Shown here: piece after piece, positions 7,870 through 16,233 of the stretch
Layout of the letters: every line of letters begins with the position of its first letter
Numbering within the stretch: the stretch's first letter is position 1
Source: a virus
DNA length: 20,691 nt
IMG/VR virus record: IMGVR_UViG_3300049916_000552
Span: 1-20,691 of that record
Strand: one strand, 5' to 3'
Notes under the pieces: model-generated
Database searches by the model: none
What the model saw: the letters and a program-made list of their open reading frames with translations, nothing else
Told to the model about the DNA's origin: nothing
Made by a program: the position numbers and the translations under genes

Positions 7870-9282
7870 TTATGCATTGAAAAGTACGAAGTTATTCGCA
7901 GCTTGTACAACTAAACATCTTTCAGACAAGTAGTGTACTTCCATAGCGTCAAGATCGCTAGTAGTAGCACCACCGACTGAACCAGTTACCCAAGATTTCA
8001 TTCTTCGATCATCAGCTTCAGAAGCACGGTAACGTACGTGAAGGAATGGACGACGAATGTTTTTACCAAGAGCTTGGTCATAAACAGATGAAGTACCAGC
8101 AGGAACTAACACACCTTTAATGTCATTAATGAATCCACGAGTTTGGCCATCGTTAAGATATTTCCAGTCAGACTTATAAAAATCGTAAGAACCCCTGCGG
8201 AATCCAGAAAAGCCAAGGTTTAATGCCATGTCTTCACTGTTTTCAAATACCCCGTAAGAAGTACCGCCACCGCCATAAGAATTTTGAGAAGCTAACCAGT
8301 CGTCAAGCGCTAAGTTACGTTCGCGGTTAAGGAAAAACATATTTTCTTCAATTGCGCCTTGAGCATCTAATTTTTCAATCAAATCTTTAATATCAGCTGT
8401 AGTCTCAGCAGCAGTGCCATCAAACATAGTAGCAGTATGGCCGCGGCTTTCAATAGCAGCAAAAAGGCCCTCTGTTCCTACATCATCACCGTCAGTTCCA
8501 AGTGCAGAATCAACAATATTCCCAACTCCACCTTTTTCAGCTTCAACAAGTGTCATTTCTAAGTAGTCTTCGAAACGAGTGCGAGTTTCACCTTCAGCTT
8601 TGATATACCATAAGTATCCAGCCTCACCAGATTCACCAGAAACTTCAACCCATCCAATTTGAGCCGCATCAGATCCTGATACTTCAAATTTATCTTTAAT
8701 GATAACAGGTTTGTTAGTGAAAGTAGTAAATTGTGGATTTAAGGTATCTCCTTGCATTCCAGAATCTCCTTTTTTGAATTCAGAACCGAATACAAAAAGT
8801 TTTATTGGATCAGCGTCGGAATAACTTGCTGGCGCAGCTTCTAGGCTAGCACCGGTATAAGGAAGAACATTTAAAGTTGTGCTTGAAGGCACAGCAGAAA
8901 CATATCCTTTAGTAGTTGTAGCTCCGTCAGAAATAACAACTAGTTGTCCCTTGCGGATAGCGTGCCCAGCCGCAATTGTAACCAATCCAGCTGATGCATC
9001 AGTTAGTACAGCACCACTTCCCGATGCTGCAGTTCCGTAAGAAAGGTGCAGACGACCTTGCTCAGACCAAATAACTTGATCAGAAGCCATGGGCATTTCT
9101 GCTCCTACCATGCGCAAGAAAGAAGATACTGAACGGTTTCCGTAACGCTCTACTTCTTGTTCATATAATTCAGGTAGATATTGTTGTGCCCACCCGTTGT
9201 TTTGAATGTCAAGGTAATTTGATGATAATGCCTTTTTTACTGGAAAAACATCAACATTACCTGTTCCTTTTAAAATTGCCAT
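7870..9282 (-). CDS. Major capsid protein (HK97-fold)
   Basis: This 470-residue protein is the shell subunit candidate. The N-terminal arm (FPVKKALSSNYLDIQNNGWA) leads to YLPELYEQEVERYGNRSVSS and FLRMVGAEMPMASDQVIWSE. That arrangement is typical of capsid proteins from crAss-like and marine podoviruses as I remember them. Residues about 88-165 form a compact beta-rich insertion (GLVTIAAGHAIRKGQLVVIS, GYVSAVPSSTTLNVLPY), plausibly an inserted surface domain. The middle has the helix GETRTRFEDYLEMTLVEAEK and a Gly-rich segment (NSYGGGGTSYG). The end has RPFLHVRYRASEADDRRMKS and CLVVQAANNFVLFNA, as expected for P- and A-domain strands. It lies just after the scaffold candidate, has no Shine-Dalgarno sequence (ACTTAAAAAATG), and is followed by a terminator. 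Compared with its neighbours its coding strand uses more G/C-ending codons, which fits high expression. Confidence 0.88.
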   Translation of the reverse strand: MAILKGTGNVDVFPVKKALSSNYLDIQNNGWAQQYLPELYEQEVERYGNRSVSSFLRMVGAEMPMASDQVIWSEQGRLHLSYGTAASGSGAVLTDASAGLVTIAAGHAIRKGQLVVISDGATTTKGYVSAVPSSTTLNVLPYTGASLEAAPASYSDADPIKLFVFGSEFKKGDSGMQGDTLNPQFTTFTNKPVIIKDKFEVSGSDAAQIGWVEVSGESGEAGYLWYIKAEGETRTRFEDYLEMTLVEAEKGGVGNIVDSALGTDGDDVGTEGLFAAIESRGHTATMFDGTAAETTADIKDLIEKLDAQGAIEENMFFLNRERNLALDDWLASQNSYGGGGTSYGVFENSEDMALNLGFSGFRRGSYDFYKSDWKYLNDGQTRGFINDIKGVLVPAGTSSVYDQALGKNIRRPFLHVRYRASEADDRRMKSWVTGSVGGATTSDLDAMEVHYLSERCLVVQAANNFVLFNA

Positions 9283-9292
9283 TTTTTAAGTT

Positions 9293-10522
9293 TTAGTAGT
9301 TTTTAAGTTTTAATTTTAATGAAGAAGTTGAATCCCCTACAACTCTTGCCTGAACTCCGCCTTTAGCACCAGGTTGATTATGTATCCCTCTCGGATCCAT
9401 TTTGATGTTTTTGGCTTTACTCATGCTCTCTTTCAACGCGTCGGCTTTGCCTTGTTGATAGAAATGATTTGCAATCGAATCCGCATTCATAGCTGTAAAC
9501 AAAGATTTATGATAACCTTTAGCATCTGACATTTCATTATTTTCATTCAAGAACTTCTTGACAAAATTATTAATATCGCTTTGGGTTTCTTTTACTTCAT
9601 TTGCATTTTTAACATTAAACCTATATTTTTTATCTCCGACACTATATTCAAAACCTTTGAATTGATCGTTAAAAACATTACTAGTTTTTTGTGAAAATAT
9701 AGATTTTTGTTTTTCAGCCACTTTTGTTACCTCTTCGGTTTCGTTATTATACCTATTGAAAAAATCAACAGCTTTTTGTTGGTCAGGTGTTAGCCTAGAC
9801 CCAGCTTTAATTTCTTCGTAGTATTTGTTTTTGAGACTGTCTAAATGACTTTTTGCGCCGGCTAGCTCTTCTTTAAACGCTAACTTTTTACGCTTTATGT
9901 CTCTTTCCTCGTCTATTTCTTCGTCAAATGAAAATTTATCTTCAATTAAAAAATCAATTTCATCTAAAGATAGATGAGGTTTAGTTTTTTTATAGTATTC
10001 TCTAAGTAAGTTTTGGTCATCAACATTTGAATAATCCTTATTTAAACTTACATAATCTTCAAGTGTCCCGCCTGTTTCATTAATAAAGTCTACGACTTTT
10101 TGAATATTTTCCGGAAGTTCAATGCCAGAATCTTGTTGCTCCTGAATAGCTTCTTCAACTTCATCAGCTAATTCTTGTGCTTCTTCTTGTACTGTTTCTT
10201 CCGAGGGTTCTTGTTCAGTAATTTCTTGTAAAATTACTTCTTCTTTTTCTTCGGTAAGCTCTTCGGTATCCCGTACTTCTTCTGCCACTTTTTGGCTAAC
10301 TCCGGGTTCGTCGCGAACAGGAACCTCATCTGTGCTTTGCTCTTGAACGGCATCCTCTTCTTGTTTTATTTCGTTTTCAACAGGTGGTTTAGATAAATCA
10401 ACTTTATAAGTATCAGCTGATGACTCAACTTCTACTCCGGCATTTTCTAATACAGCCTGTTCTTTTTCTTGGATAGACGGCTCTTCGCTGTCTACCAAAT
10501 TAACTTTTATTGTGTCTGACAT
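9293..10522 (-). CDS. Scaffolding protein candidate (acidic)
   Basis: This 409-residue protein sits between portal and major capsid, the usual place for a scaffold. Residues 1 to about 140 are extremely Glu/Gln-rich and probably disordered or helical (EELTEEKEEVILQEITEQEP, QEEAQELADEVEEAIQEQQD). Residues about 140-260 are helical with charged repeats (DEIDFLIEDKFSFDEEIDEE). A smaller folded part follows (FEYSVGDKKYRFNVKNANE). The C-terminus is basic (KLKLKNY), preceded by NIKMDPRGIHNQPGAKGG. An acidic, helical body with a basic end that contacts the capsid protein is the common design of phage scaffolds. No protease motif was seen here or elsewhere in the window, so if this scaffold is processed the enzyme is encoded outside. 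The function rests on position and composition; direct homology is not claimed. Confidence 0.75.
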   Translation of the reverse strand: MSDTIKVNLVDSEEPSIQEKEQAVLENAGVEVESSADTYKVDLSKPPVENEIKQEEDAVQEQSTDEVPVRDEPGVSQKVAEEVRDTEELTEEKEEVILQEITEQEPSEETVQEEAQELADEVEEAIQEQQDSGIELPENIQKVVDFINETGGTLEDYVSLNKDYSNVDDQNLLREYYKKTKPHLSLDEIDFLIEDKFSFDEEIDEERDIKRKKLAFKEELAGAKSHLDSLKNKYYEEIKAGSRLTPDQQKAVDFFNRYNNETEEVTKVAEKQKSIFSQKTSNVFNDQFKGFEYSVGDKKYRFNVKNANEVKETQSDINNFVKKFLNENNEMSDAKGYHKSLFTAMNADSIANHFYQQGKADALKESMSKAKNIKMDPRGIHNQPGAKGGVQARVVGDSTSSLKLKLKNY

Positions 10523-10553
10523 GATAAGATATTATATAATTATACACTATAGA
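10523..10553 (-). promoter_or_regulatory. AT-rich gap with two TATAAT boxes
   Basis: The 31-base gap before the scaffold-candidate gene contains TATAAT twice on the minus strand (10544-10539 and 10536-10531), within the palindromes TATAATTATA and ATTATATAAT. No convincing -35 box is seen, and in AT-rich DNA such hexamers arise by chance. It is a weak candidate for an internal promoter feeding the scaffold and capsid genes. Confidence 0.25.
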
Positions 10554-12977
10554 TTACTTAGGTTCAAAAGAACCTAAACCAAAATTACCACTAATTATAT
10601 CGTTTCCAGCAGATTCGAAGTTTTTAGGTGGTAAATTGTTTTTTCTTTGATCGATTAACTCAGATTGTTGCGATGCAACTAGTTTTGTTCTATTGTCTTT
10701 ACGATCTTCTTTTTCTTTTACTTCTTGTTTTTTAACGCCCAATGTATTTTCTTGCAATTTCATATTTATTTGAAATTCTAAATTCATTAATTCTTTTTTC
10801 AATTGAGCTTCTTGAATTAATTTATTACTGTCTAAATTTGCTTTAGCTTGTTCAAGTTGTATTTTACTTGATATTAAAGCTTGTTGTTTTTGTATTTCAG
10901 CCTGTGCGGCAACCTGCTGTGCTTGCGCATTTGCCTGTGCTTGAGCTTGAATATTCTGCTGTTGAATTTGCTGATCTTTAAGTTGCTTTTTATTTTTACG
11001 TATTTTAAGTAATTGATTTGCTAACTTAAGGTTTTTAATTTCTCTAATATCTATAGCATCATCCAGGTCTATTAAACCTGCAGATAAAGCTACTTGAATA
11101 TTATTTTCAAGCAATTGTTTTTCTTCTTCATCTGGCATCAAATCAATAAATATACCAAAATCATATAAATGTAACTCATCGAGCTCCGCTAGTGTAGCTA
11201 CATTATGCACACCAATTTGTTGTATAAACGCATCTTTAGTTGGCGAATATTCAATAATATCAGAAATTCTTAAAGATATTTTTTCAGCAGCATCAGCCGT
11301 TAAAAATAAACCACTCTGTAATATATGCCTAGTAGCTGTGTTGGAATTCATAGCAGCTAATTTTTGAACACCTACTAAAGCATTTTTATCAGGAGAACTA
11401 CCATCTCTTGCTTCATTGAGCCCTGTGGTATCTCGCATCATTTGCAAATAATAGTTATATGTACTAATTAGCGATGCTATTTTATTACTGCCCGGGTTAG
11501 ATGATATTTGTTGAATTGGTATTTTGCCAGGATTCATATCGCCATCAGAAGTAAATGACCTGCCAATAACAGAACCTGTTTGGAAGAACATATTTAAAGC
11601 TTCCTGCGGATTATAATTTGTACCGTTACCTAAATCAATTTCGGCTAATCCGTCGGCATCAAGATATACACCATCCGGCACCATTCTTGACATAACTTGT
11701 TGTATTTTCAAATGTGTTAGCTGAATCATATCTGCAAATCCTGTAATACGACTAACTAAAGATTCAACTCTGCCGTTATACATTCTAGGAGCAACAATAG
11801 AATAGTTCATGCGAACTTTATTCATATCACTTTTCATACGAAGCATATTGGCTGCTATATTCCATTTTACTAATTTCCTAGACCCTAATATATAAGCTCC
11901 TTCAAACACAACTTCAACAGCTCTAGATATTTTTGAAAATTTAGCTCTAGGATCATTGGGCGGATTAAATAAATCATTTTTAGGTATTACTTTTTCTGCC
12001 CCTGTTGTTGTTTGTTTTATTTTATAGACTTCGTTTACGTAAGTTTTATAATTAAAATATAATACATCCACTGTGTTAGCATCATATTTGTTATTATCAG
12101 TATTTTGTTTATTATATGTTTTATACTGGGTATTGCCTTTTTCGGTAATATTTTCTAAGTCTTCCTGAGTAAGATTAGGAAATTCTTTTTTAAGTTCATT
12201 AATAGAAACAGTTTTAAGCTCCCCCACATAATATATATCATCAAAATAAGGTGAATCTGTGTATGAATATACTAAATTTGCTGGGTCTACATATTCTATT
12301 TTAATTCCTTCTGCAGTTGAAAAAGTAGTTTTCGTAGATCCTATACCTAATACAGCTAAATCATAATAAAAACGTTTTTTAGTTAATTCGTATTTATTTT
12401 GTTCAAATACAACTTTTAAAGCTTGCTCTTCAGCAATTTCTATAGATTGTTTGTAACTCAGCTGCATATGTAATTGCAGTTCTTCCTCGTTTTCTGGTAA
12501 TTTATCAGGTTCAGTTTGTGCAATTTGAATTCCAAAGTTTTGCATTGAAAAATCAGCAAGATCTTTAGTTTTCATATCAATAAGCAAACTTTCCATATAT
12601 TCCGTACGTTTTGATATTCCGTAAGGATCTTGCGAATATGCTTTTATATCATAACCCCTTTCTGCAATACCATTCACAACAATATCTACAAATTTTGGAA
12701 TAATTGGAACTGGTTTCCAATCAAGATTAAGATAAGACATATCTCCATTAATAGATAGCTCATCTTTATATTTTTGAACTGATTGTTCGCCGCGAGCATA
12801 TAATCTTAACTTATGAAAATTTTGTTGATTTAAATGATACCTATTTGTTCCAGAGTCTCTTTTAAACCATTCATTTTCTATCGCACGAGCAATTTTTTCG
12901 CCATATGCGAAACTCATTTTTTCTTCATCGCTAGCAACTTGGCTAGGAAAATAACTTTTACTAATTGCTTCAGACAT
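10554..12977 (-). CDS. Portal protein with long Gln/Ala-rich C-terminal coil
   Basis: This 807-residue protein follows TerL and precedes the scaffold and capsid genes, the canonical portal position. Portal-like features include the N-terminal helical region with LYARGEQSVQKYKDELSING and NLDWKPVPIIPKFVDIVVNG (where portals typically bind conserved turns), and a beta-rich wing section (IEYVDPANLVYSYTDSPYFD, DIYYVGELKTVSINELKKEF). The central helices include MRDTTGLNEARDGSSPDKNA, like the 'TGxxE/N...' stretch of many portals. From residue about 655 to 775 the chain is almost all coiled coil, very rich in Gln/Ala (IQQQNIQAQAQANAQAQQVA), then Lys/Glu-rich. A C-terminal helical extension of this sort recalls the barrel of the P22 portal. 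It begins inside the end of terL (ATGTCTGA, 8 shared bases), so the two are translationally coupled. Confidence 0.88.
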   Translation of the reverse strand: MSEAISKSYFPSQVASDEEKMSFAYGEKIARAIENEWFKRDSGTNRYHLNQQNFHKLRLYARGEQSVQKYKDELSINGDMSYLNLDWKPVPIIPKFVDIVVNGIAERGYDIKAYSQDPYGISKRTEYMESLLIDMKTKDLADFSMQNFGIQIAQTEPDKLPENEEELQLHMQLSYKQSIEIAEEQALKVVFEQNKYELTKKRFYYDLAVLGIGSTKTTFSTAEGIKIEYVDPANLVYSYTDSPYFDDIYYVGELKTVSINELKKEFPNLTQEDLENITEKGNTQYKTYNKQNTDNNKYDANTVDVLYFNYKTYVNEVYKIKQTTTGAEKVIPKNDLFNPPNDPRAKFSKISRAVEVVFEGAYILGSRKLVKWNIAANMLRMKSDMNKVRMNYSIVAPRMYNGRVESLVSRITGFADMIQLTHLKIQQVMSRMVPDGVYLDADGLAEIDLGNGTNYNPQEALNMFFQTGSVIGRSFTSDGDMNPGKIPIQQISSNPGSNKIASLISTYNYYLQMMRDTTGLNEARDGSSPDKNALVGVQKLAAMNSNTATRHILQSGLFLTADAAEKISLRISDIIEYSPTKDAFIQQIGVHNVATLAELDELHLYDFGIFIDLMPDEEEKQLLENNIQVALSAGLIDLDDAIDIREIKNLKLANQLLKIRKNKKQLKDQQIQQQNIQAQAQANAQAQQVAAQAEIQKQQALISSKIQLEQAKANLDSNKLIQEAQLKKELMNLEFQINMKLQENTLGVKKQEVKEKEDRKDNRTKLVASQQSELIDQRKNNLPPKNFESAGNDIISGNFGLGSFEPK
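10558..10577 (-). repeat. Perfect 8-bp hairpin at the end of the portal gene
   Basis: The minus strand reads TTAGGTTC, TTTT, GAACCTAA: a perfect 8-bp stem with a 4-base loop. It spans the last codons of the portal gene and overlaps the stop codon by position. No U tract follows, so termination is unlikely. It may protect the upstream message end or mark an RNA-processing point before the scaffold and capsid genes. Confidence 0.55.
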
Positions 12978-15189
12978 TGTTTTTTATTAGTTTCGAGGTA
13001 CTACCATCGTTTGAATATCTTGCGATATTAAAATTAACTTTTAATTTTGTTTTATCCTGATTTGGCGCATACAAATTTTTATTGCATGCCATAACCGCTA
13101 ATCCCGAGCTAATAGCAGCATCAAATTTTGTACGGTTATTAATGTTAAATTTAGCCCAGTCATTTAGGGTATTATTAAAATACATATTTCCATATTCTTG
13201 GTTATCTAATATGCCTACATATTTTTCTATATACGATTCTATGGCAGCGGCATGCGCTTGCTTTATATCTTCAGAGGAGTTAGGTATACCCCCTATTTCT
13301 TTTTCTGTAACAGATAATTTATTTCGAGCTCTATCGGGGCGGTTCATAGAAAACCTACGATAGCCTCTTCTTTTTAAATAATATAATAACCTAGGCTTGT
13401 TATTTTCTGCAAGCAATGGCATTCCATAAAATACCAATGACATAAGCACATCTTCAAAAAACATTTCTGCTGTTTGAGGGCGGGCTACATATTCTAAAAA
13501 AAACATATTAGCAGGAGCATCTTCCATACTAAACTTGGTTAGCCCATGCAAAGCGCCTTTAGACCCTTGCCCATCTGTAGTACCAGATATATCGTAACTA
13601 TCACAGCCAAATGCGCCAATATGTTCGTTACCTGGGTAGTTTACTCCATTCTTTACTATTACACGATTTTGTAAATTTGTAGGTGGCACCCAGCTTACTT
13701 TAAATCTGCCGCTGGGGTTTGGTACAAATTCTACTTTACTATCTTTTATTCCGTTTTCCCATTGAAAACTCCCAACAGTAACACCGGCTAAAGATTCAAT
13801 ATCGTCATTATAATCTATTTGCTCATATATTTTAGCTAGATTAAATATGCTATTTTTTGTTTCATCACGGAATGCGTGTTCTTCAGTACGCGGAAACTGC
13901 CTGTAATATTCGTTTAAGCCGTCCTGGTCACCTTTTAATCCATCAACCTCATTATCCCAATGTTCTACGACTCCCTGGTCTATAGGGTCTCCGTATGGGC
14001 CTTCAGCTGGTTCTTTTGGCGTATCGAATACAGGGTGTCCATAAGTATCAATGAATCCTTCGTAATTCCACTCCATAGGTATGAACAAGCTATATAATCC
14101 ACTGCGAGTCTGTCCATTGCGGTTTCTTTTTCTAACGTCTGAATCATTATATAACTTTTTAAAGTTTTCACCACCTTTGTCTAATGCGTTTGATGTTGAT
14201 CCCATCATACATTTTCCAATAATTCTACTACCCAATCTAAGTGTAGTTTTTGTCACGCGCCAGTTATTTAAAATATTATCAGGCTTTTCCCATTTACCAC
14301 TTTCATCGTGTACAAGTAGTTTTAGTTTTTCACCATCGTAGCTGTTATCACCTGTGTTTTTCCAGTCAATAGTTGTATCTAGCCCTTCAAGCTCTTCGCG
14401 TTGTTGTCCTGATGCTATTGATTTTCTTGTTAATTTTGATGCTGGTACCCTGTAAGCTAGTTCTGTTTTTGGACGGTCCATACCGTCTTGTATTGGTTTA
14501 AAAAAGAACGGGTAGTTTATTGATATTGGTACAACTTTATCTGTGAACATTTTTTTAGCATCGGAACCAGATTTGGACAATATTCCGAAACGTGCGTCGC
14601 TTGATATTGTAGCCCAATTAACGGTTTCAGCTGATGCCATAAACGAAAATCCTGAACGTCTGTTTTTGAGATAGCACATTCCATAACATCTGGTGTCTGC
14701 TTTGCAAGCTTCCCAGAAAATAAAGAAAAGTCTGTTGGCTTCTCTAAACTCAGGTGCCCCAACATCAATCTTGGTCCACTGCAAGTACATATAGTTAGTA
14801 CCAGTAATGTAAGTAGCCACGCCCTTATTATAGAACCAATGGCCTTCTTCACGTCTTTTGAATTCTTCATCTATATATGGCTCCCATTTTTCTTGGAATT
14901 CGGGAGGATAATTTTTCCAATCAAATATAGTTTTTATTTTACTTAACTCTTTAGGGTATTCTGCTTTAACCCATTTATCATCACGTTTGTTTAATTTAGC
15001 GGGTGCAGGGGGTAAAGCTATTTTTAGATTTTGTATGCTATACACATCACCAATCTGCCCGGTTTTGCTTATAACAACAATATCTTCTTCTTTGTCATAA
15101 CCATATTTCCACCGCTTAGCTTTATTAAATCTTTTAAGCTTGTTTATTTTAATGGGCTCTATAACCTTATATAAAGTTTGCTTATACAT
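12970..15189 (-). CDS. terL: Terminase large subunit (TerL)
   Basis: The 739-residue packaging motor shows both enzyme halves. In the ATPase half, a Walker A-like loop KNRRSGFS lies at residues 175-182. It is a variant of the usual GxGKS pattern, with Arg-Arg before the Ser-Gly. Walker B is LKLLVHDE (289-296), with catalytic Asp295-Glu296, and a coupling motif GSTSN is at 330-334. In the nuclease half the three acidic metal ligands are visible: Asp530 in GAFGCDSYD, Glu595 in PLLAENN, and Asp690 in KFDAAISSGLA. The enzyme would translocate phage DNA into the prohead through the portal and cut the concatemer. The start overlaps the stop of the preceding small gene by one base (TAATG), and the end overlaps the portal start by 8 bases. 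This set of motifs makes it the most securely identified gene here. Confidence 0.95.
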   Translation of the reverse strand: MYKQTLYKVIEPIKINKLKRFNKAKRWKYGYDKEEDIVVISKTGQIGDVYSIQNLKIALPPAPAKLNKRDDKWVKAEYPKELSKIKTIFDWKNYPPEFQEKWEPYIDEEFKRREEGHWFYNKGVATYITGTNYMYLQWTKIDVGAPEFREANRLFFIFWEACKADTRCYGMCYLKNRRSGFSFMASAETVNWATISSDARFGILSKSGSDAKKMFTDKVVPISINYPFFFKPIQDGMDRPKTELAYRVPASKLTRKSIASGQQREELEGLDTTIDWKNTGDNSYDGEKLKLLVHDESGKWEKPDNILNNWRVTKTTLRLGSRIIGKCMMGSTSNALDKGGENFKKLYNDSDVRKRNRNGQTRSGLYSLFIPMEWNYEGFIDTYGHPVFDTPKEPAEGPYGDPIDQGVVEHWDNEVDGLKGDQDGLNEYYRQFPRTEEHAFRDETKNSIFNLAKIYEQIDYNDDIESLAGVTVGSFQWENGIKDSKVEFVPNPSGRFKVSWVPPTNLQNRVIVKNGVNYPGNEHIGAFGCDSYDISGTTDGQGSKGALHGLTKFSMEDAPANMFFLEYVARPQTAEMFFEDVLMSLVFYGMPLLAENNKPRLLYYLKRRGYRRFSMNRPDRARNKLSVTEKEIGGIPNSSEDIKQAHAAAIESYIEKYVGILDNQEYGNMYFNNTLNDWAKFNINNRTKFDAAISSGLAVMACNKNLYAPNQDKTKLKVNFNIARYSNDGSTSKLIKNNV

Positions 15190-15464
15190 TACCTACTTCT
15201 TTTTTCAGCAAAGCCTTTAAACGCTTCTTTTGTTTCTTTCCGCGGTTTATTTTCAAGTATAGCTTCCTCTTCTTGAATTCTATTCAATATTTCAAAAGCA
15301 TCAAATATCGCAAGCTTTTTTGTAGCTGCAGCGTTTTTAAGCCGGTCTGCTGATACATCATCTTCTGTATTAGTAATGATTTTTTCTTCAGCTACCTTTA
15401 TAAGCTCATCAACTGCTTTGCGCCCAGCTTGGATTATATTCTTCTTCGTTTCCTTGATACTCAT
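15189..15464 (-). CDS. Small helical protein before TerL, possible TerS
   Basis: I chose the ATG at 15464 (91 residues, MSIKETKKNIIQAGRKAVDE) rather than the ATG 45 bases upstream. The upstream start would add an unlikely MSVYIECVLNLLQLN lead and lengthen the overlap with the preceding gene from 56 to 101 bases. The leader before 15464 (ACAATTAAAT) also matches those of the neighbours. The product is almost entirely helical and charged, with ADRLKNAAATKKLAIFDAFE and ILNRIQEEEAIL, and has a Lys/Arg-rich end (FKGFAEKRSR). Its stop overlaps the TerL start. A small helical protein at this spot is often the small terminase subunit, which recognises DNA. I see no helix-turn-helix signature, so TerS remains a positional guess. 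Confidence 0.75.
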   Translation of the reverse strand: MSIKETKKNIIQAGRKAVDELIKVAEEKIITNTEDDVSADRLKNAAATKKLAIFDAFEILNRIQEEEAILENKPRKETKEAFKGFAEKRSR

Positions 15465-16014
15465 ATTTAATTGTAATAGATTCAGTACGCACTCTATATA
15501 AACGCTCATTATTTATAATAAATTCATAATTAGCAGTGGGTTTAAAGCCAACTAAACTACCAGACTTTATTCCGTTTTTTAAGAGTGAGTGGTCAGCATA
15601 TTTTATAATGCCTATACAAGGTTTTTCTTTATCAGTATTAAAATTATCATCAGAAGCTAATGGTTTAACAAAACAAAACCCTTTAGTGGTTTTCCATTTA
15701 TCTTTACGTTTATATAAAAATATTTGATCTGTTTCAATAAAGTATTTATCTTCTTCAAAATAACTTGATGAATTTTTTTCTTTACCACGAGCATCGTACC
15801 ACCTGCGAAAAACATTATGGTGTACGATTACTTCGTCGCCTTTTTTAATATCTGTTTTTTCGGCTAATGGGGTTTCAAGCACAATAGCATTTCTGCTAAT
15901 ATACCTATGATCAGATATTTCTGTATTTAATATTAATTCGTTATCGCCAATTTGTTTTTTGTTATTATAACGCTCTTCTTTTGGCTCAACTATAAAACTA
16001 AAAATGCTTCGCAT
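15409..16014 (-). CDS. Putative tandem GroES-like (Cpn10) co-chaperonin
   Basis: The 201-residue protein reads as two Cpn10-type folds in a row. Repeat 1 (about 1-103) has an N-terminal strand SFIVEPKEER. A flexible-looking stretch at 15-40 carries Leu-Ile-Leu at 27-29, comparable to the Ile-Val-Leu of the GroES mobile loop. Then come IKKGDEVIVHHNVF (56-69), as in the GroES 'VxVGDxVxF' strand, and ETDQIFLYK (94-102), like the closing 'ESDILAI'. Repeat 2 (about 112-185) repeats the order: GFCFVKPL, CIGIIKYA, NGIKSGSLVGF (147-157), YEFIINNERLYRV, TESITIKY (177-184). No mobile loop is obvious in repeat 2. T4 gp31 is the known precedent for a phage GroES that helps GroEL fold the capsid protein. 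The gene abuts the preceding stop (TAAATG). Family assignment comes from motif matching by eye. Confidence 0.6.
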   Translation of the reverse strand: MRSIFSFIVEPKEERYNNKKQIGDNELILNTEISDHRYISRNAIVLETPLAEKTDIKKGDEVIVHHNVFRRWYDARGKEKNSSSYFEEDKYFIETDQIFLYKRKDKWKTTKGFCFVKPLASDDNFNTDKEKPCIGIIKYADHSLLKNGIKSGSLVGFKPTANYEFIINNERLYRVRTESITIKYEYQGNEEEYNPSWAQSS

Positions 16015-16233
16015 TTAATATTCTAGGTTATATTCAACCGCGACCGCCATGTTTTTATTAAAATCTTTCCAAGGCAATACTTCGTTGTTTTTCTTAATAT
16101 AAATACTAAATTTATTTTCTTCCTCAACTATATCACAAATAGTATGCCCCCCGTAGACCTCTTGACCTACGGAGTAATGCATAGCTTCGTTTTTATAGTC
16201 TCTTCCGATACTAATCTTTCTTATCAGATTCAT
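16015..16233 (-). CDS. Small hypothetical protein (72 aa)
   Basis: The 72-residue product starts MNLIRKISIGRDYKNEAMHY and contains VGQEVYGGHTICDIVEEENK, then FSIYIKKNNEVLPWKDFNKN and a closing strand MAVAVEYNLEY. The alternating hydrophobic pattern predicts a small, mostly beta fold with no membrane helix or signal peptide. I recall relatives of this sequence in uncultured marine phage contigs, without a function. It overlaps the end of the upstream coiled-coil gene by 23 bases and its stop abuts the next start (TAAATG), so the three genes form a tight translational unit. No function is claimed. Confidence 0.75.
   Translation of the reverse strand: MNLIRKISIGRDYKNEAMHYSVGQEVYGGHTICDIVEEENKFSIYIKKNNEVLPWKDFNKNMAVAVEYNLEY

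Noticed and set aside
13980-14870. Two minus-strand open frames inside TerL
   Set aside because: They overlap essential TerL motif regions in a different frame and have random-looking composition.
15465-15509. Longer form of the pre-TerL protein starting at 15509
   Set aside because: The extra residues are atypical, the overlap with the previous gene rises to 101 bases, and a better leader precedes the ATG at 15464.
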